Of a stretch of DNA of 64,000 bases, positions 48,225-61,914 are shown one piece after another. Positions within the stretch are counted from its first letter, which is position 1. Every line of letters starts with the position of its first letter. The DNA is from Diospyros lotus (lineage: Eukaryota; Streptophyta; Magnoliopsida; Ericales; Ebenaceae): positions 36,516,670-36,580,669 of the forward strand of contig NC_068344.1 in assembly GCF_014633365.1 (NCBI RefSeq), read 5' to 3'. The position numbers and the translations under genes are program-made. The notes under the pieces were generated by a model, which saw only the letters and a program-made list of their open reading frames with translations, was not told the origin of the DNA and did not search any database.

Positions 48225-48869
48225 TCTCAAATACCTTTCCTACATATCATAACCTATATTCCTATCAAACCTGCAATCCCCTTATAATCTATAACAATTT
48301 TTGGAAAATTTATTTGGAGCTAATCTCAACTATCCTTCTTCGGATAAGGTGATTGAGCAAGCTTAGTAAAAAGTATAAATACCATGGATAGATTGTGGGA
48401 GAAAATTAGACCAAGTATGCTGCAAGACATTTTTGATTGTGAAGGAATATTAAAAGTTTAGTTTCTGTAATTATTGAAGGGTTACATACCAATTGATTTG
48501 TGAAATAAGAATTAGATTATATTTAAAAATTATATTTTTTATTTTTGATAAAATAAGAAATTTTATACATTGAAATTCCTTTATTCATAGACGTTTTATA
48601 TTTTAGGAATTTTATAAGTTTGTTGTCTACTCTGGTTTGAAGTGTTTAGTAAGTAAGGGTTGGCATTACTAATGTTGTATTTTATGTCAAATAGTGGCTT
48701 GTGCTATGCCTATATTTCTAGCATTCTAAGCTATTAGTTTGGTGAGTAATCTCTAAGCTATTAGTTCTGAGATTGTTAGCACCACTAATAACACTGGAGT
48801 TAGAGTCAATTTAATGCATAGAGAAGTGTTCTTTTAGTCAATTGGGAGTGAGCTTGATCAATGTAGTTT
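48225..48869. other. Intergenic DNA, no gene seen
   Basis: AT-rich, no coding signal, no clear transposon ends. Confidence 0.4.
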
Positions 48870-49050
48870 TTCAAAAGAAAATGTTATTGGTACACCTTTG
48901 TGTACACCTTGAATTACATAAAGGTGTATTAATGATAAAAAAGTCCCTCATGAAGCACATGTGAAACGAGGGGTATTTTGGTCATAATACTCTCTTATGT
49001 AGCTCAAGATGTACAAAAGTAATATACATCTAGCATGATTCTTTTTCAAA
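48870..49050. mobile_element. Short MITE with long imperfect inverted repeats
   Basis: The left half (AAAAGAAAATGTTATTGGTACACC...TGTACACCTTGAATTACATAA) pairs with the right half read inward (GAAAAAGAATCATGCTAGATGTA...TGTACATCTTGAGCTACATAA), arms of about 50 bp. It is about 180 bp long and non-coding. Target duplication not resolved. Confidence 0.5.
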
Positions 49051-49461
49051 TATTTCCTTGAACTCTTGCATTGTGACGCTTGATGTATGTTTTAGCATAA
49101 ATTTGTACATGTTTTTACATTTTTTTTTTCATTTAATAAAATTCTTATTTACACAAGAATAATTAGTGGGAAAAAATCTTTAGAAATGATATATAAACAA
49201 AAAATTTGTGTACAAAACACCAAAAAATTTACACAAAACAGAGGATGCTGGGCAGATGTGAAGAGAAATGGATGCTATTACACAGCTTTACCATCTTACA
49301 CTAGAAGTATAATCACTTACAATAATTACACAAATTGATTGAATGGATACTGAATGAATAAATGAATCATTGCACTAAATCAATCAAAGAATTGATTGGC
49401 CAAATAAACTAAATAACAACTTCTCCTGGAGCCCTTGAGAACTACAACGATAACTAGATTT

Positions 49462-52400
49462 CTAGGCGTCAAATTTCTTCGGTTGTCGCCACTGGGCTAA
49501 ACTTCTTGACAAAGAATTGATGATAGCGGCTTTGGTCTCGGCTCCTTTCTTCACATATAAACGCTTTCCTCCTAAATCTGTAAATTTTGGACCTTTACCT
49601 TTGCTTCTGTCAATCTGTAACAAAATGCACACTCAGCGGACCACGGACTGTGATATAGAATGCAGACCAAGATAGTTTTAGTGACATTGTATCTGAAAAG
49701 AACCAAAAATTTGAAATCTTGGATGATAGCATGATGTATGTATGGTCAGTGTGAACTGCCTAAACAATGAATGCCCAGTTCGAATGTTGGTCAACAAGAA
49801 GCATTTGATTCCCTTCTGAACGGGTCTTGAAACGAAAAGGATGATAATGTAAACGAGTGTCTATTATTGTATTAACCCTACCTGATATTACCCACCTAGG
49901 AAGAGACCTGTACCCCTTATTCATAAAGGGCGTTCCTCCTGCACAAAACTCCCCGTTTTGTGAGAGTCAGGGAACCCTTGATAAGGTCACAAAGGAGTAA
50001 CCTGATTATTGCTACAGCTTATTCATATGAACTATTAAACACTGATTCCTGCAAAAAAAGGACGGGCCCTAGGCTACACCTTTATCGATAAAATTAGCTT
50101 TATGGAGACTATATCAAGTCATCATGGAATGTTTCATTTTCTAAAAGGAGGATGTCTCAATCTCAAATAAATACTGTTGGCGTGTTAGTCTGAAAGATTA
50201 GATAAACACCAAACCAGAACCATGTTTTGTGGGTAGTGAAAGGTCTTAACAAGCATACCTTGCTAATCCTTCCATCCTTCAAGTGGTATCTGATACCAGA
50301 CCAATTGATAGACTGACAAAAATGAGAACGGAATGCGGAGATAGGGTACAAAAAATTATCTACCAGCATTGCAATGAATACCTGGTCAATCAAATAGCAG
50401 AAAAATTAAAGTGTTAGAATGTCATGATTAGCATCCTAATCGTAATATTATTATATTATATCAACCTCGCTTGTCAGAAACAAGAGTTTTTCCTCAATGT
50501 ACCAGGTTGCTTTTGGGATGAAAGTTCTTTCTTTCTTTTTTCTCTCTTTTTTTGCTGGAAAGCTATTTATTTCTTTACTTTTAGATATATTCTATGGTAG
50601 TCTGAACATACTTTAACATGACCCCTTAAGGAAAAGAGGAAATAAATATTTTTATTTTAGTTTTTTCTCTTGGCTTGGAGTTACTTTTTAATTATTATTA
50701 TTGTTGTTGTTACAGCAGATTACAGTTGATTAAATAGCTACTTATGTTACTAGAATTAGAGGGTCGGGTGGCACTTCCAGTGCTCAGGATTTTAGTTCAA
50801 GAGTTATTTAACTTTCACTAACAAACTTCTCATCAAAAAAAAAAAAATTCAAACAAAATATAAAAGAATACTGTAAGGGGACACATGGGAATGTTAGACA
50901 AGTTAATCATATGTACGACTGATGTAAGGCATTTACAGAGTTCCTGAAATGTTGGGGCGGTAAAAAAGAATGGTTACTGAAAAATTGCATTGCTTGTTTG
51001 TGCTTTCACGAGAAGAAGAAGAGATACTTACAAGACACCAGTTATAAGAAGCAAGGGACAGTGGGGGCGCCTCTGGAGATAACAAGTTGCATAGTTTAAC
51101 TTCTATTCTTGTCAAATTCCACATAGAGAGAAGTTCTAGAAAAGTGCATATAGCTAGGCAGCCGGCTAGTGATAACCCTGAAAAACAGAACTGACAAAAG
51201 TGAGAACAAGAAGTGTCATGGCAGAACAAATAGCTTGAGCTTTTATTCGAAGTGCATAACTACTTTACATTGAACACAGCACCCCAAATAAGAACAACCA
51301 ACAGAAGCCTTCAATGGATATCCCAAGGCTATACAAACATGGGATTCCTAGAAAAGGTTTATCATCATAATACAGGCTTAATACACATACACAGATATGG
51401 TTCCCTAAGGAATTGAAAGGGCAATTATTAAATCCTAGAGACAATGCTACTGAACTTTATTTAGTTTAAATCAGTATGAGACCTCTGCTATCCTCATCAG
51501 GAGTCTGCTTCTTATGTTTGAACTGTAGACCTACCTAGCAGACACAATGTTCTTACCCCGAGAAGTAAGGCCTGTGTCCTCAAGTGAATACCCTTTGGAA
51601 TGAATTCTTAGTGCTGCTGCAACATGAATCACGGCCATGAAATATGGTGCAACAAACCCCCACGACAGATAGCAGTGGGAAGAAAATAAAGCACGGTTCA
51701 TAATCCGGTTAACCTTCGTGGTATATGATTCCAAAACGAATGTTTGCTTCCTCAGGTAATTCCAGTACCTGCACAAGTGAAATAGTCAAAAAGAACCTAA
51801 CTACTTGAGATGCCTGTCTTCCAGTAAAGCCATTCTGGAGTATGTCACATACCTTGAGAAACTAAGATCACTTGCAAGGGGGTGAGGAAAAACAGCAACT
51901 GGTGGCGATGTAATCAGCCTTTTATGGGCCCCTAGAAAGAAGCAAGGACATCCGTGGCGAAAGAATTAGTGATCTGGTAGCTAGAAAATGCCAAATTTTG
52001 ATTGTAGCAATTCATTGTAACAGTTCATTATGGCTCTGTTTGTTTAGACATATTTCGATGTAAAATATTTTACACAAAGGTATTTCTTATCTTATTTTCT
52101 GGTGTTTGGTTTGCATAGTAAAATATTTTTCAAAAATTAGCTATATGTATGTATATATATATGTAAACATATATGTTCATGTATATGCGTGCATGTTTAT
52201 CTATTTTATGTATGTGTGTGCATGTGCATGGATATATATGGTAAAATATATATTTTAATCCGTGTAGCTATATATTTTTTTCATTTAGATATTTTAATTT
52301 TTTATTGTTTTAAAAACACTCATAGATTTGCAATTTCGAGTCAATTGCACCTCTTAAACTTTTTTGTTGTTTTAATTACACCCCTGAACCATGCAATCTT

Positions 52401-55400
52401 GAATCAATTGCATACCTCGACAAATTTATTGAGAATAATGAATTCAATGGTGTAATTAAAACAAATTATTGAGAACAATGAATTCAACGGTGTAATTGAA
52501 ACAAACAAAAAGTTCAAGGATGTAATTGATTTAAAATAGCATAATTTAGGATTATTTTTAAAATAACAAAAAAGGTCAAGTGTCTAAATAAAAAAAGCGT
52601 ACAAGTACAGGGGCAAAAATATATATTTGGCCACACATATATATATATATATAAATGTATGTGCATGAAAAAGTATAAATGTATACATATTGTGTATATA
52701 TGTATTCATTTATAGATTTATGCATATACATACATGTAAATAATTTATTAGCTTTGGTATAAATAGGAAAATGACTTACGAATTTTGAATAGGTAAAAGA
52801 CATTGATTATAAAAATATTTTCCATCTTTTTTGTCAATCAAACACCAAAAAAAAGGAAAATGTTACACCCAAACAAATGGAGCTTACAAATGTTGGAAAC
52901 AGAAGGAATGTGGGCATTGAGCTTTGCCAATCTATATGTTGAAAAGCCTAATCATGTGAATTCTAATTGCAGCCAAAAAAAAAATGCACCAGATAGAGCA
53001 GTTCACCACCAAAGCAGTAGTCTACCCCAGTCACCCGATCTTGAAGACCATATTCAAGAAAAATTTTATGAAAGGCAGTTGCAATGCAGAGTAGTTCATT
53101 GGGTATTCTCAACTAAGTCTTGCATAAAAAGAAAATTAAATTCAAGTTATGGGGAGGCAGAGTAGCCATTGCTTAGTGCAAAAACAGGCTGCCAAGCATA
53201 ACAAAGAAGGTTTTGATTCTGAGAGCAGCTACTTTGTGCAAATAATTCCCAATTTAGAAACATCAAAACTAACAATATTCCCAGTGGCTAAAAAAATCCT
53301 GATTCAGTAAACTGGAAGCCAACCACCGGGGCAGAATTAGAAAGAAAATGTTTTTTAAGTCCAATCACATAAGGTTAAAAGAGGTATAGGCACCCAATCA
53401 CAATACCAGCTATAGCAGCAAGTGTCATGTCATCAGAGTATCCCCCATCTCGGAGCTCTGAAACTACTCCATGACGATCATTTCTAAAATCATCTGCGCG
53501 CATCTGGAGAAAATACAAATATATATATATATATATATATCTTTATACATATGCATAAGAAAGAAGCTTGAGTACACTTAAAAAGAAAAAAAAAAATCAG
53601 AATAGTTTTGCAACTTTATATTGAGCACAGAGCGGTTAGGAGATAGTTGATACTTGCCATCATGCACCCTCCCCACAGAAAGAATGTTTTCCCTCCGGTA
53701 GCAAAACCCATCGAGCAAGGCTGCAAGAAAAATATTGTAACAACTTGGTAATTGCATGATTCTTTTGTTTTTCCATGTTTGGATTGCATGATTGTTCAGT
53801 TTCCATACCCTTCATGCTTCTATTCTCTAGCCCTATAAACATCAACTGGATTGCGAATGGATTGCTAATTAGATCAAAGTTATTCATTTAGAATTTTGGC
53901 TTATGAGTTATAAATGCATATTTCTTTTGGAATATAGCTTTGAATCTTTTGACACCTTATTATGCTTTAAGAATATAAAAAATTATTTTATTAGTTAACG
54001 TATCTAAACCACGTTGTGTCTTACTTTTTTGAAAAATATCGTCTCCCCATGTCCTTGTCCCATCATGTATCAGTAGGTTGGAAACAACAAAATGCAGAAT
54101 ATTCCCGTATTTGTATGCATGCATGAAGCATCAACATTGGAAATTTGGAACATAAAAGAAAATGAAAGTAGTAGATGTTATACCATATGATATTCATAAA
54201 TGCAGTAACTTCCTAAACTTCCAGAAGGTAAATCAAGAGGGTATCCCGTTTGAATAAAAATCTGCATATGATTAGAACAAGATTGAGAATAGCTAAGGAT
54301 GGAGAAAGGGTAAATCTGAACTAAGGCTACTAATTTAATATAAAGGAAATTACAGCTTTTATCTTAGTAATAACCATACCTCAGGGTTTTTCTCCATCTC
54401 TGCAGCCAGGGCTCCAATTGACCCAGGATGCATCCGAACATCGTCATCAAGAAACAACACATACTTGCTGTCTTTATGCACTCTCTCCACCCCAATCTGC
54501 ACAACCAAGGATATGATGATCAATAATGGCATGCATGTTTACAGAAGAATGACCCAGCAAGAGAAAATATGTAAATGCAGATATAAGAAATCACCAGAAA
54601 CAGTGGTTGTAGTTTCTTGTGCCATCTTAGAAGACTATATCAAGATAATCCTATCAAATGATTACTCATATATAGAAGCTTAATTTAATTAAACTCGGAG
54701 AGCATTCTAAAGGAAAGAGTCAATTTTTTTTAATCAAAATGAAGAACCATAAGATGCACGTGAGCAAACATGAGAAACATATTTAACTCCAACCTAGTCC
54801 TTGGGAAGAGTTAGCAGTAGTTAACATATCTCTTACCAACTGATTGTGAATTTTTTGACTACAAGTTGTTGATAAACCAGCTACAATAATCTTTGCGTCA
54901 ACATCATCCTGGAAGCAATATGGGAAAAAAACGTCAAGACGGACAAGGTAGAAGAAACCAGACCTATGCTGCAAAAATAGGACAGTTTAAACTTCAAATA
55001 GACAACTTAGCACAAAGCATGTTGTTACTCAAATAGTTAGCATATAACACACATACATGACAGCAGACACCATGGATGACTCAAAATAAGCAAGCCATAC
55101 ACCAGGAATGCCAGTTCTTTCACAGTCTACACAACAACAAATTATAACCAAGCGCTGATATAGAAAAGACAACATGAAATACTAGTTCTATATAATAGCC
55201 AATACATCATTTTTCATACTGCAGATTTGCATCAACCGTTAAAACAACTAAAACTGAATGATATCCTCACAATATTTTAGAAGTCAAAAAGGAGTACATA
55301 ATACATTTGTCATGCAACGGAAATGCTTTGGTTCTAAATTTGTTTCTTCTGAACAATCAAATGCATCTACTTTAGTTGCTAAATAATCAATATGCATTAT

Positions 55401-58400
55401 GGAAAAACAAATACCTTGTAATCTGCTAGGACACTATTTACAGCATGGTAAGCGGGGTCTTCAGTACTTTCCACCACAAAAAGAAATTCCAAAGGACCAC
55501 CATAAAGAGATGTGATCTGCATTTGGATATTCATGAACCAAAAACACAATGAGGCTAGCAGATAGTAATAATCTTCACAAGCAAGGAAAATAGACTACAA
55601 AAGTTTCAAATGGTAAATCTTTCAAAGATAACATATTTCGGGCAAAGCAATGCATGTAATCTAGAAAAAAAATATGTTGATAAGGTGCTTCTTGAGTATA
55701 TATCTAATATAGCAGTAGCACATGAACAGGATAGAAACGTAATGCCCAATCTTAGCAAATAATTGTTAGTGCTGATCTTTTTTACTCTGTATTACCATAC
55801 CATATTATACTTACAATGAGAAGTTACACCAGTCTTCAATTACAATGACTCTGGCAACATTTATGTGATAAAATAATTGGACTAGAGAATTAAAAAATAT
55901 ATACAACAGGTAATCTAGTTTGTTACTATTTTCCTTTCCAGCATAAAGAAGACAGAGAGAAAGGAACTGCTAGGTAACAGGTATTCTGTAGAATTCACCT
56001 GACTTCTCCAATTATGTAGATTGTGCTCTCCGAAACCTTTTAAAGGCATTACAACAGACACTCTTGGTAGTTTGACCTGATTAGAATGCTCGAGGTCATT
56101 AATATCATGACAAAGAAATGAAAAGCCATTGCCACCTTTTCTACTATCTTCTATCTGTCTAATCTGCCTCGTCCTGTCAGAGAATGGCAAACGTTATAAA
56201 TCTAGAATTTCACCTTCTATATCAACATTATGGATGGTAAATGAGTCAGGAATGTAAAGCAACGATATGGCAAACTTCAGAAATCAATCTTAATACCTGA
56301 CAAAAGCAGCAAGAGACCACCCAATGGCAAGAGTTAAGCAAATAACATATCCCTACAGCAAGAACAATAGGACTCAGATACAAACCTAATCTCATTGCAA
56401 TGCCATACTAAAATGCACAAAAATATGGGCATAGAACTGAAGTCCGAGAATAAAATACAATCAAAATTGGCAAGATAAGATGTGTGAGTCAGATCAATAC
56501 ACACATCATGGGAAAAACTACTTAAACTATATTAATATTATAGAATAATTAAACTACCAGAAATGACCATATAATGTAATATAAAGTGCATTTTATTGTG
56601 CTTCTAAGCTGGGACCAAGTTAAACAACAATAACAATCACAAACCTTAATCTCACTAGCCAGGGCCGGCTATGTTAATTCTAAACCTCCATTCTATTCAG
56701 CATCTACATTAATTCACAAATATGCTAAAATTCATGATCAAACAGGTGGCCATGAAATGGTTAACTATCCAACAACTGAAAAGGCTACACCTCTAAAAGC
56801 ACTAATATCTTTAGATCTTTCAAACACTTCAAGACAATATGCTAGGTCACCTTTGAGGTTACTGGTAAGTAAAAACAAAAAGAAGGCTGAGACCTTATAG
56901 ATTTGATTTTACTAGCAGGAGAACAGGCCTAATTTAATATGAGGATAACCAATAGCGTGAAATAGCTGAAAAACCTACAACACAAAATCCTTTGTCTTTG
57001 CTAGTTGATTTCATCACATAAGAGCAGACTCTATTACAAGTACCATCCTTAAGAACCCAACTGTTTGTTAATTGTCATGTCCATAACAAAAGAATGAACC
57101 ACCTCCAGCAGAGAGTGCTTGTTTTGTTAAGAGAGGTTATTTATAAGACTGTACAGATGGTGCAGACTTCACTCATGTTACAGAGAAAAAAAAAAAGAAG
57201 AAAGAAAATGTCAAAATAGATTTATCCATTTGAATATAAAGTGGTCATCTTACTATAAATTGAACAGACAACACATACATCATGCATAATATGAAGCAAT
57301 CAATGACTACATTCCTTAACTAGTTATTCAGCTATTATTATTGCCTCACAAAAGTGATTGAGGTAACCAAAAACCGCAGACAGACAAACTAAAGATTATA
57401 CAAAAACCACTTTATACCATAAGAGTAAATGGTCATAAAAGAGTTACAAGTGATACCTGTGGAAATTTCTGAGCCTTGAGCCTTGACTTAACATTCAAAT
57501 CCTTCTCATATCTTATTTTTAAATATTTATCAATTGTGATTTCAACCTCAAGTAATTTGAAGACCCCAAACTTGCAAAAAATGTTAAATATCTCACAAGC
57601 TAAAATGACTATTACTTAAGCAACTAAAACCTATATCTTAAGTTCAACCATTTAGCTTAACTCACAGTACCACAATAACCAGTCAACTGGCCAAACATGG
57701 CCACTACTTTGGCACTTCCATTGCTAAAATTTTACTTACAATGTACGAACATTTTTCTGAAAGCCACCAAGAAAAAGCAAGGAAGACTTCATAATTCCTA
57801 AACCTACCCTGAAGAAGAAAGAAACTCTTTGTAAAATATGATTGTTTCTTTATCAAAGAGAAGGCACTTTTGGGTACTTAACTGGCTTGTTGGAATGATT
57901 AGCAAGTAAATTGCCAACAGATGAAAAGACAACTCAAAAACTTCTCCCATTCTGCACCAAAATATGTAAAAAAATCTGAAGATGACAAGATTATTTATCA
58001 ATCATCTTTTATCAAGAACCACCACTTGGAGGCTGCTCAGAATTTGTTAGTCCCTTGGTACCTACGCAGGTACAAGGCTAGTCCTCTTTGATAGGTGCAA
58101 AGAAACCAGGAAAAGGATAATAATAACTACGGAAGAAGACAAATCCACCAGCATATTGACTGCTTTGTTGGCTGTTCACTCGAATTTATGAGCAATAAAA
58201 GCTGATAGAACAGCAGCAACACATCAAGTCTTAATCTAACAGACATCATAATGAATTAGCTAAACAATCTCCTTTTTATTGGCCTCGCAATAGCAATATT
58301 GGAAACAATTCATAATTGTGGCCAAAATTTAGGTAACTAACATAAAATACCACAAAGTTCCAGTCCCAGATCCTTATTCCTGCCTTTCCTTTTCCCGAAA

Positions 58401-58927
58401 GGTTCCCCAATCATGTAATCTAAACCTCACATTCTGAGTCCCTCAGATCCAAGGCTAGTACAAGATGCACATCATTATTCAAGGATGTTACGCGACAAAT
58501 TTAAGAAAAATTATACTGAAATTTAAAATCCATTGGCTCACAGAAAAAAAAAAAAAAAGAGGTGATATAGACAATTTTTGCATTTTAGTATCTCTTAGTT
58601 GTATTTGGATCGTCAATAGCCATCCAAAGAACCATCATGTTCTTGTTTCTTCTTCTTTCTTTCTTTCTTTTTTGGCTTTTCCTAATGCATTATCAGAACG
58701 CAAACGCAAGCGTAAGCGTAATCGTCAGATCCAAACCGCACAACAATTAGAAATCAATCAACAAAAACCTCAATTTTCTCCGCTTGTCCGAGATAACAAC
58801 AGCATATTAAAAAAAAAAAAGGAAATCAGAAAAAACATGCCTGAATCTGAACAAAAACGGCTAGACGACTACAGAAAGCTCTGCTGGCAGAGATGATGAG
58901 CGCGTCGAGAGAGTCCAATGGCAGCAT
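49462..58927 (-). CDS. GCS: Ceramide glucosyltransferase (GT21, plant GCS)
   Basis: Transfers glucose from UDP-glucose to ceramide, making glucosylceramide at ER/Golgi membranes. Fourteen exons (minus): 58927-58841, 56352-56297, 56173-55999, 55516-55415, 54908-54837, 54496-54380, 54261-54184, 53720-53658, 53503-53407, 51931-51853, 51768-51557, 51177-51032, 50381-50259 and 49614-49462. All phases agree; 519 aa, the same as Arabidopsis GCS as I recall it. An N-terminal membrane segment spans exons 1-2 (VQIQGYVICLTLAIGW). The GT domain shows PRVSVVMPLKGFGEHN, FVVESTEDPA, LFLDDDVR (179-185) and GGYSDDMTL (270-278). SFSRYWNYLR holds the acceptor-side motif. C-terminal hydrophobic segments follow (about 345-370, 380-400, 430-445), ending WRQPKKFDA. 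Introns 1 and 8 appear to use GC donors. Upstream starts at 59008-58930 are rejected because the family begins near this Met. Confidence 0.95.
52031..52883. mobile_element. MITE with nested hairpin in GCS intron 9
   Basis: The left end TGGCTCTGTTTGTTTAGAC and the right end read inward (GCTCCATTTGTTTGGGTG) lie between TTA (52028-52030) and TTA (52884-52886). Inside, 52250-52625 is itself an imperfect hairpin (arms around AATTACACC / GGTGTAATT and TTTAGATATTTTAATT / AAGTGTCTAAATAAA), apparently a second element nested in the first. The tract 52143-52260 is rich in TATATG repeats. Confidence 0.5.
53518..53540. repeat. (AT)n microsatellite in GCS intron 8
   Basis: About eleven AT units just upstream, in transcript sense, of exon 9. 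Confidence 0.8.
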
Positions 58928-59021
58928 TGTCACCAGACTCCTTCTGGCTCGCTCAATGTGTTCTGGGGCGAGAACGAAGCCGCAATAATGCCCTAGATTG
59001 CAGCTCAAATTACAGCCTCTT

Positions 59022-59055
59022 TCTCTCTCTCTCTCTCTCTCTCGCTCTCGCTCTC
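59022..59055. repeat. (CT)n tract in GCS 5' flank
   Basis: On the GCS strand this is a GA-rich tract 95-130 bp before the start codon, so it is probably in the 5' UTR or core promoter. A second GA run lies at 59100-59117. GA/CT tracts are common near plant transcription starts. Confidence 0.7.
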
Positions 59056-59117
59056 GCTTCTTCTATCAGATCACCATGGATAGGGAGGATTGAAGGTAGA
59101 AAGAGAGAGAGAGAGAG

Positions 59118-59890
59118 GTGAAACGTGAGAGAGCGCGTAATTTTATATTTTCGAAGGACAGGCGAGCGCTTTGAACGCACACCACATATACGAGAGACAG
59201 AGAGAGACCGTTAAGTTAGATCAACTAAATAAAATATAATCAAAAATTAAGAGCCAATAGATAATAGATTAGCAAAAGAATAAAGGGCTTGTAAAAAAAT
59301 TAAAAAGAAAAATAAATGTAAAATATTTAAAAAATTTATCAAATATAATTTTTAAAATTTTATTGTATTTTTTATTTAAGATGAAGTGATCAATGTAACA
59401 ATTGTCTTTACACGAGAGTTTTTTTCATTGCAAAATAATTGATTTGAGCTATAATTGTTGTCAAAAAGATAAGTACATTACTACAATTTCACCACAATAT
59501 ATAAGGTTAAATTTTGTATCTACATTTTTTTTGGCATGAGATATAAGATAATTTTTAAATTGCTAAAATTTATTATTCCAACTTGATATAGACGTATAAA
59601 TTATAGGAGTTTATAAACTTTATAGTTGTTTATTTGTTAATAAGTTGATAAAATATTTGAATAAATAGTTTATTTTATTAAAAATAATTTGAACGTTGAT
59701 TTGTTTATTTTTGAAATTGAGAACAAGTAATTTGGACATTTATTTGGTCAAGAGATAATATAATCGAGTTATTAAGGTTGTGCAATCTTATTGTATCATA
59801 TTTCAATAACTATAGTTGTAGTGAGTGACCATATTATTTGGAATGTAAAGGCTATAGTTTTTTTTATAAAATAATTATTATTTTTTTGCC
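59118..59890. other. Intergenic DNA, GCS upstream region
   Basis: AT-rich from about 59215 onward. No gene seen. Confidence 0.4.
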
Positions 59891-60058
59891 CTCAAGACAT
59901 AAGTCGAGCGGTCGAATGAATAATATGTTGGTATTAATTTAATGGGTTATCAGTTCGATCTTTATCACGCGCAAAGGCCAAATAATTAACCTGCGATTTA
60001 TTTTTCCTGACATAATTAAGGACACGAGTATCGAGAACTGTGCAAAGACAACCATTCC
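59891..60058 (+). repeat. SINE-like repeat, copy 2
   Basis: It aligns with 40824-40998 over its whole length. Landmarks: CTCAAGACATAA, GTCGAGCGGTCGAATGA, AGTTCGAT, AAAGGCCAAAT, TGCGATTTA, GACATAATTAAGGACACGA and CATTCC. GTCGAGCGGTC is closer to a pol III A box than copy 1, supporting a tRNA-derived SINE. Confidence 0.6.
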
Positions 60059-60400
60059 AAGAATTATTTTTTTTTTATAACTAATAAACTCATAACACAC
60101 ACAAAAAAAAAAAAGAAGCAAATTATACATGAGTAACATCAAGGAGTAAGAAACAAAAACATAGAAAAAATTAAACACATACCAAAGATATAAAGACTCA
60201 AGGGGTAAAAATCTAAAAAAAAAATTTATCAACTATCTAAGACAACTCGAGAGAATGAGCTATAAGTAGATTAAACCCAACCCCGAAGAGACCAAGGAAA
60301 CTAAAGAGTATATAGATACATCACAATTTTTTGAATTAGATGAAAAAATTATAGCTTTTATAGTTTTAGTTTTTTATTTTATTTTAAAAATTACATCATT

Positions 60401-60450
60401 ATTGATTAAGTGAGGGCATGAACATCGAAAATGCGCAAGGATGGTCATCC
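60401..60450 (+). repeat. SINE-like repeat, 3' fragment (copy 3)
   Basis: Resembles only the last 50 bp of the two longer copies (GATTAAGTGAGGGCATGAAC, GCGCAAGGATGGTCATCC). A 3'-end fragment, as expected for 5'-truncated retroposition. Confidence 0.4.
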
Positions 60451-61451
60451 TAAATGAAGTTTTAATTATTATTAAATCATCAACATAAGTGACAAGTGTA
60501 AGAATAAATTTTTTGAGTTTTTTTATTTTATATATGTGCACGTGATTCAATTATAGGATAATTGTTTATTTTTAATATTGAACTTTTTGTGTGTTTAACT
60601 AGTAATATATTTTTGTTATTTTCATTATAATAATTGATAAAACATCGAGCTTGACTATAATTATATTTATTCTAGTTTGTGAGATTTAATATATTAGAAT
60701 TTCAATTAAAAAATATAAATTTTATCTATTTTTTATTTATATATTGAAGATTTCTAATTATTTATTTGTGAAGATAGACATCTCGCCTAACTATATATGT
60801 TATGTGTCTTTGATTTGATATGAGAATTAATTTTTTATTTGTCCTATTTTATTTTTAACATAAAATATCTCTTGAAATATAAAAATATGATATAATAATA
60901 CAATTAAAATTCTTTATAATATTTTCATGTAACATAACAAGATCGGTTAATTTTCATATAATTAAAATTAGAAATATAATAATTAAAATACAATCAAGAG
61001 AAAAAAATATATTTAATGTAATAGAAATATCGTCAATATGGTATAATAGTTAATAATAATTTGTTGAGATATTAAATATATGATAATTGATAATTTTTTA
61101 TGAATTTAACAATTAGGGTTTTGGTTTATATATGATTGGAATGACTTTTAAACTCAAATTCTACTTTGACTTTGATTAAAAATAAAAAAGATAAAAAGAA
61201 TTTTAGTAATTTTAGATAGTTATATCTATTTTTCATAAAAAATTAATTAAAATATTATTTGTACCCTTAGCTATAATATTTATGTACATTAATGTGTTAT
61301 ATATTTATATTTAGAGACTCAATTTTAGATAATTATATTAATATATAAATGTCACAAAAAGTATTACAACTAAGCCTTAGAATAGTATTTCCAAATTTTA
61401 ATAGTAAAAGGGCACAACAGATATTTTGGATATGAGGCGGTATAAGTGAAA
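60451..61451. other. Intergenic DNA, no gene seen
   Basis: Very AT-rich with no coding signal on either strand. Confidence 0.4.
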
Positions 61452-61868
61452 GGAAAATTCTATTCGTAACCAGTTTTTTACTCTTTGCAACTAAAATTAA
61501 AATAAATTTAACAATTATTATTCACATTCGCTATTATTACTTGTTGCAGTCACTTATATTCCAAAATATCTTCATATATCCCATACACCACGCCGTCATC
61601 TTCTCTACAACCATTTGTTGTCGTCCCCTTCTCTATAGCATTTGTTTCTTCTTTGCAACCCCTATTCGTCGCCATCGCTTTCCCTACAACCGCCCATGAC
61701 TCCGAACCCTGGAGTTCGGAGGTGTTGGGAGCCTCCGAAATCTGGAGTTCGAAAACTCTCAATTTCTATTTTATATATTATATAATATAATATATTATAC
61801 ATTTCAATTTGCAGGAACCTCCACTATTTTAATTTGTAGTTAAGTTAATATAATACTATAATATGTAT

Positions 61869-61914
<46 letters not shown>

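Noticed and set aside
58928..59008. 27-residue N-terminal extension of ceramide glucosyltransferase
   Set aside because: The known plant protein begins at the equivalent of Met 58927, and the upstream residues match nothing in the family.
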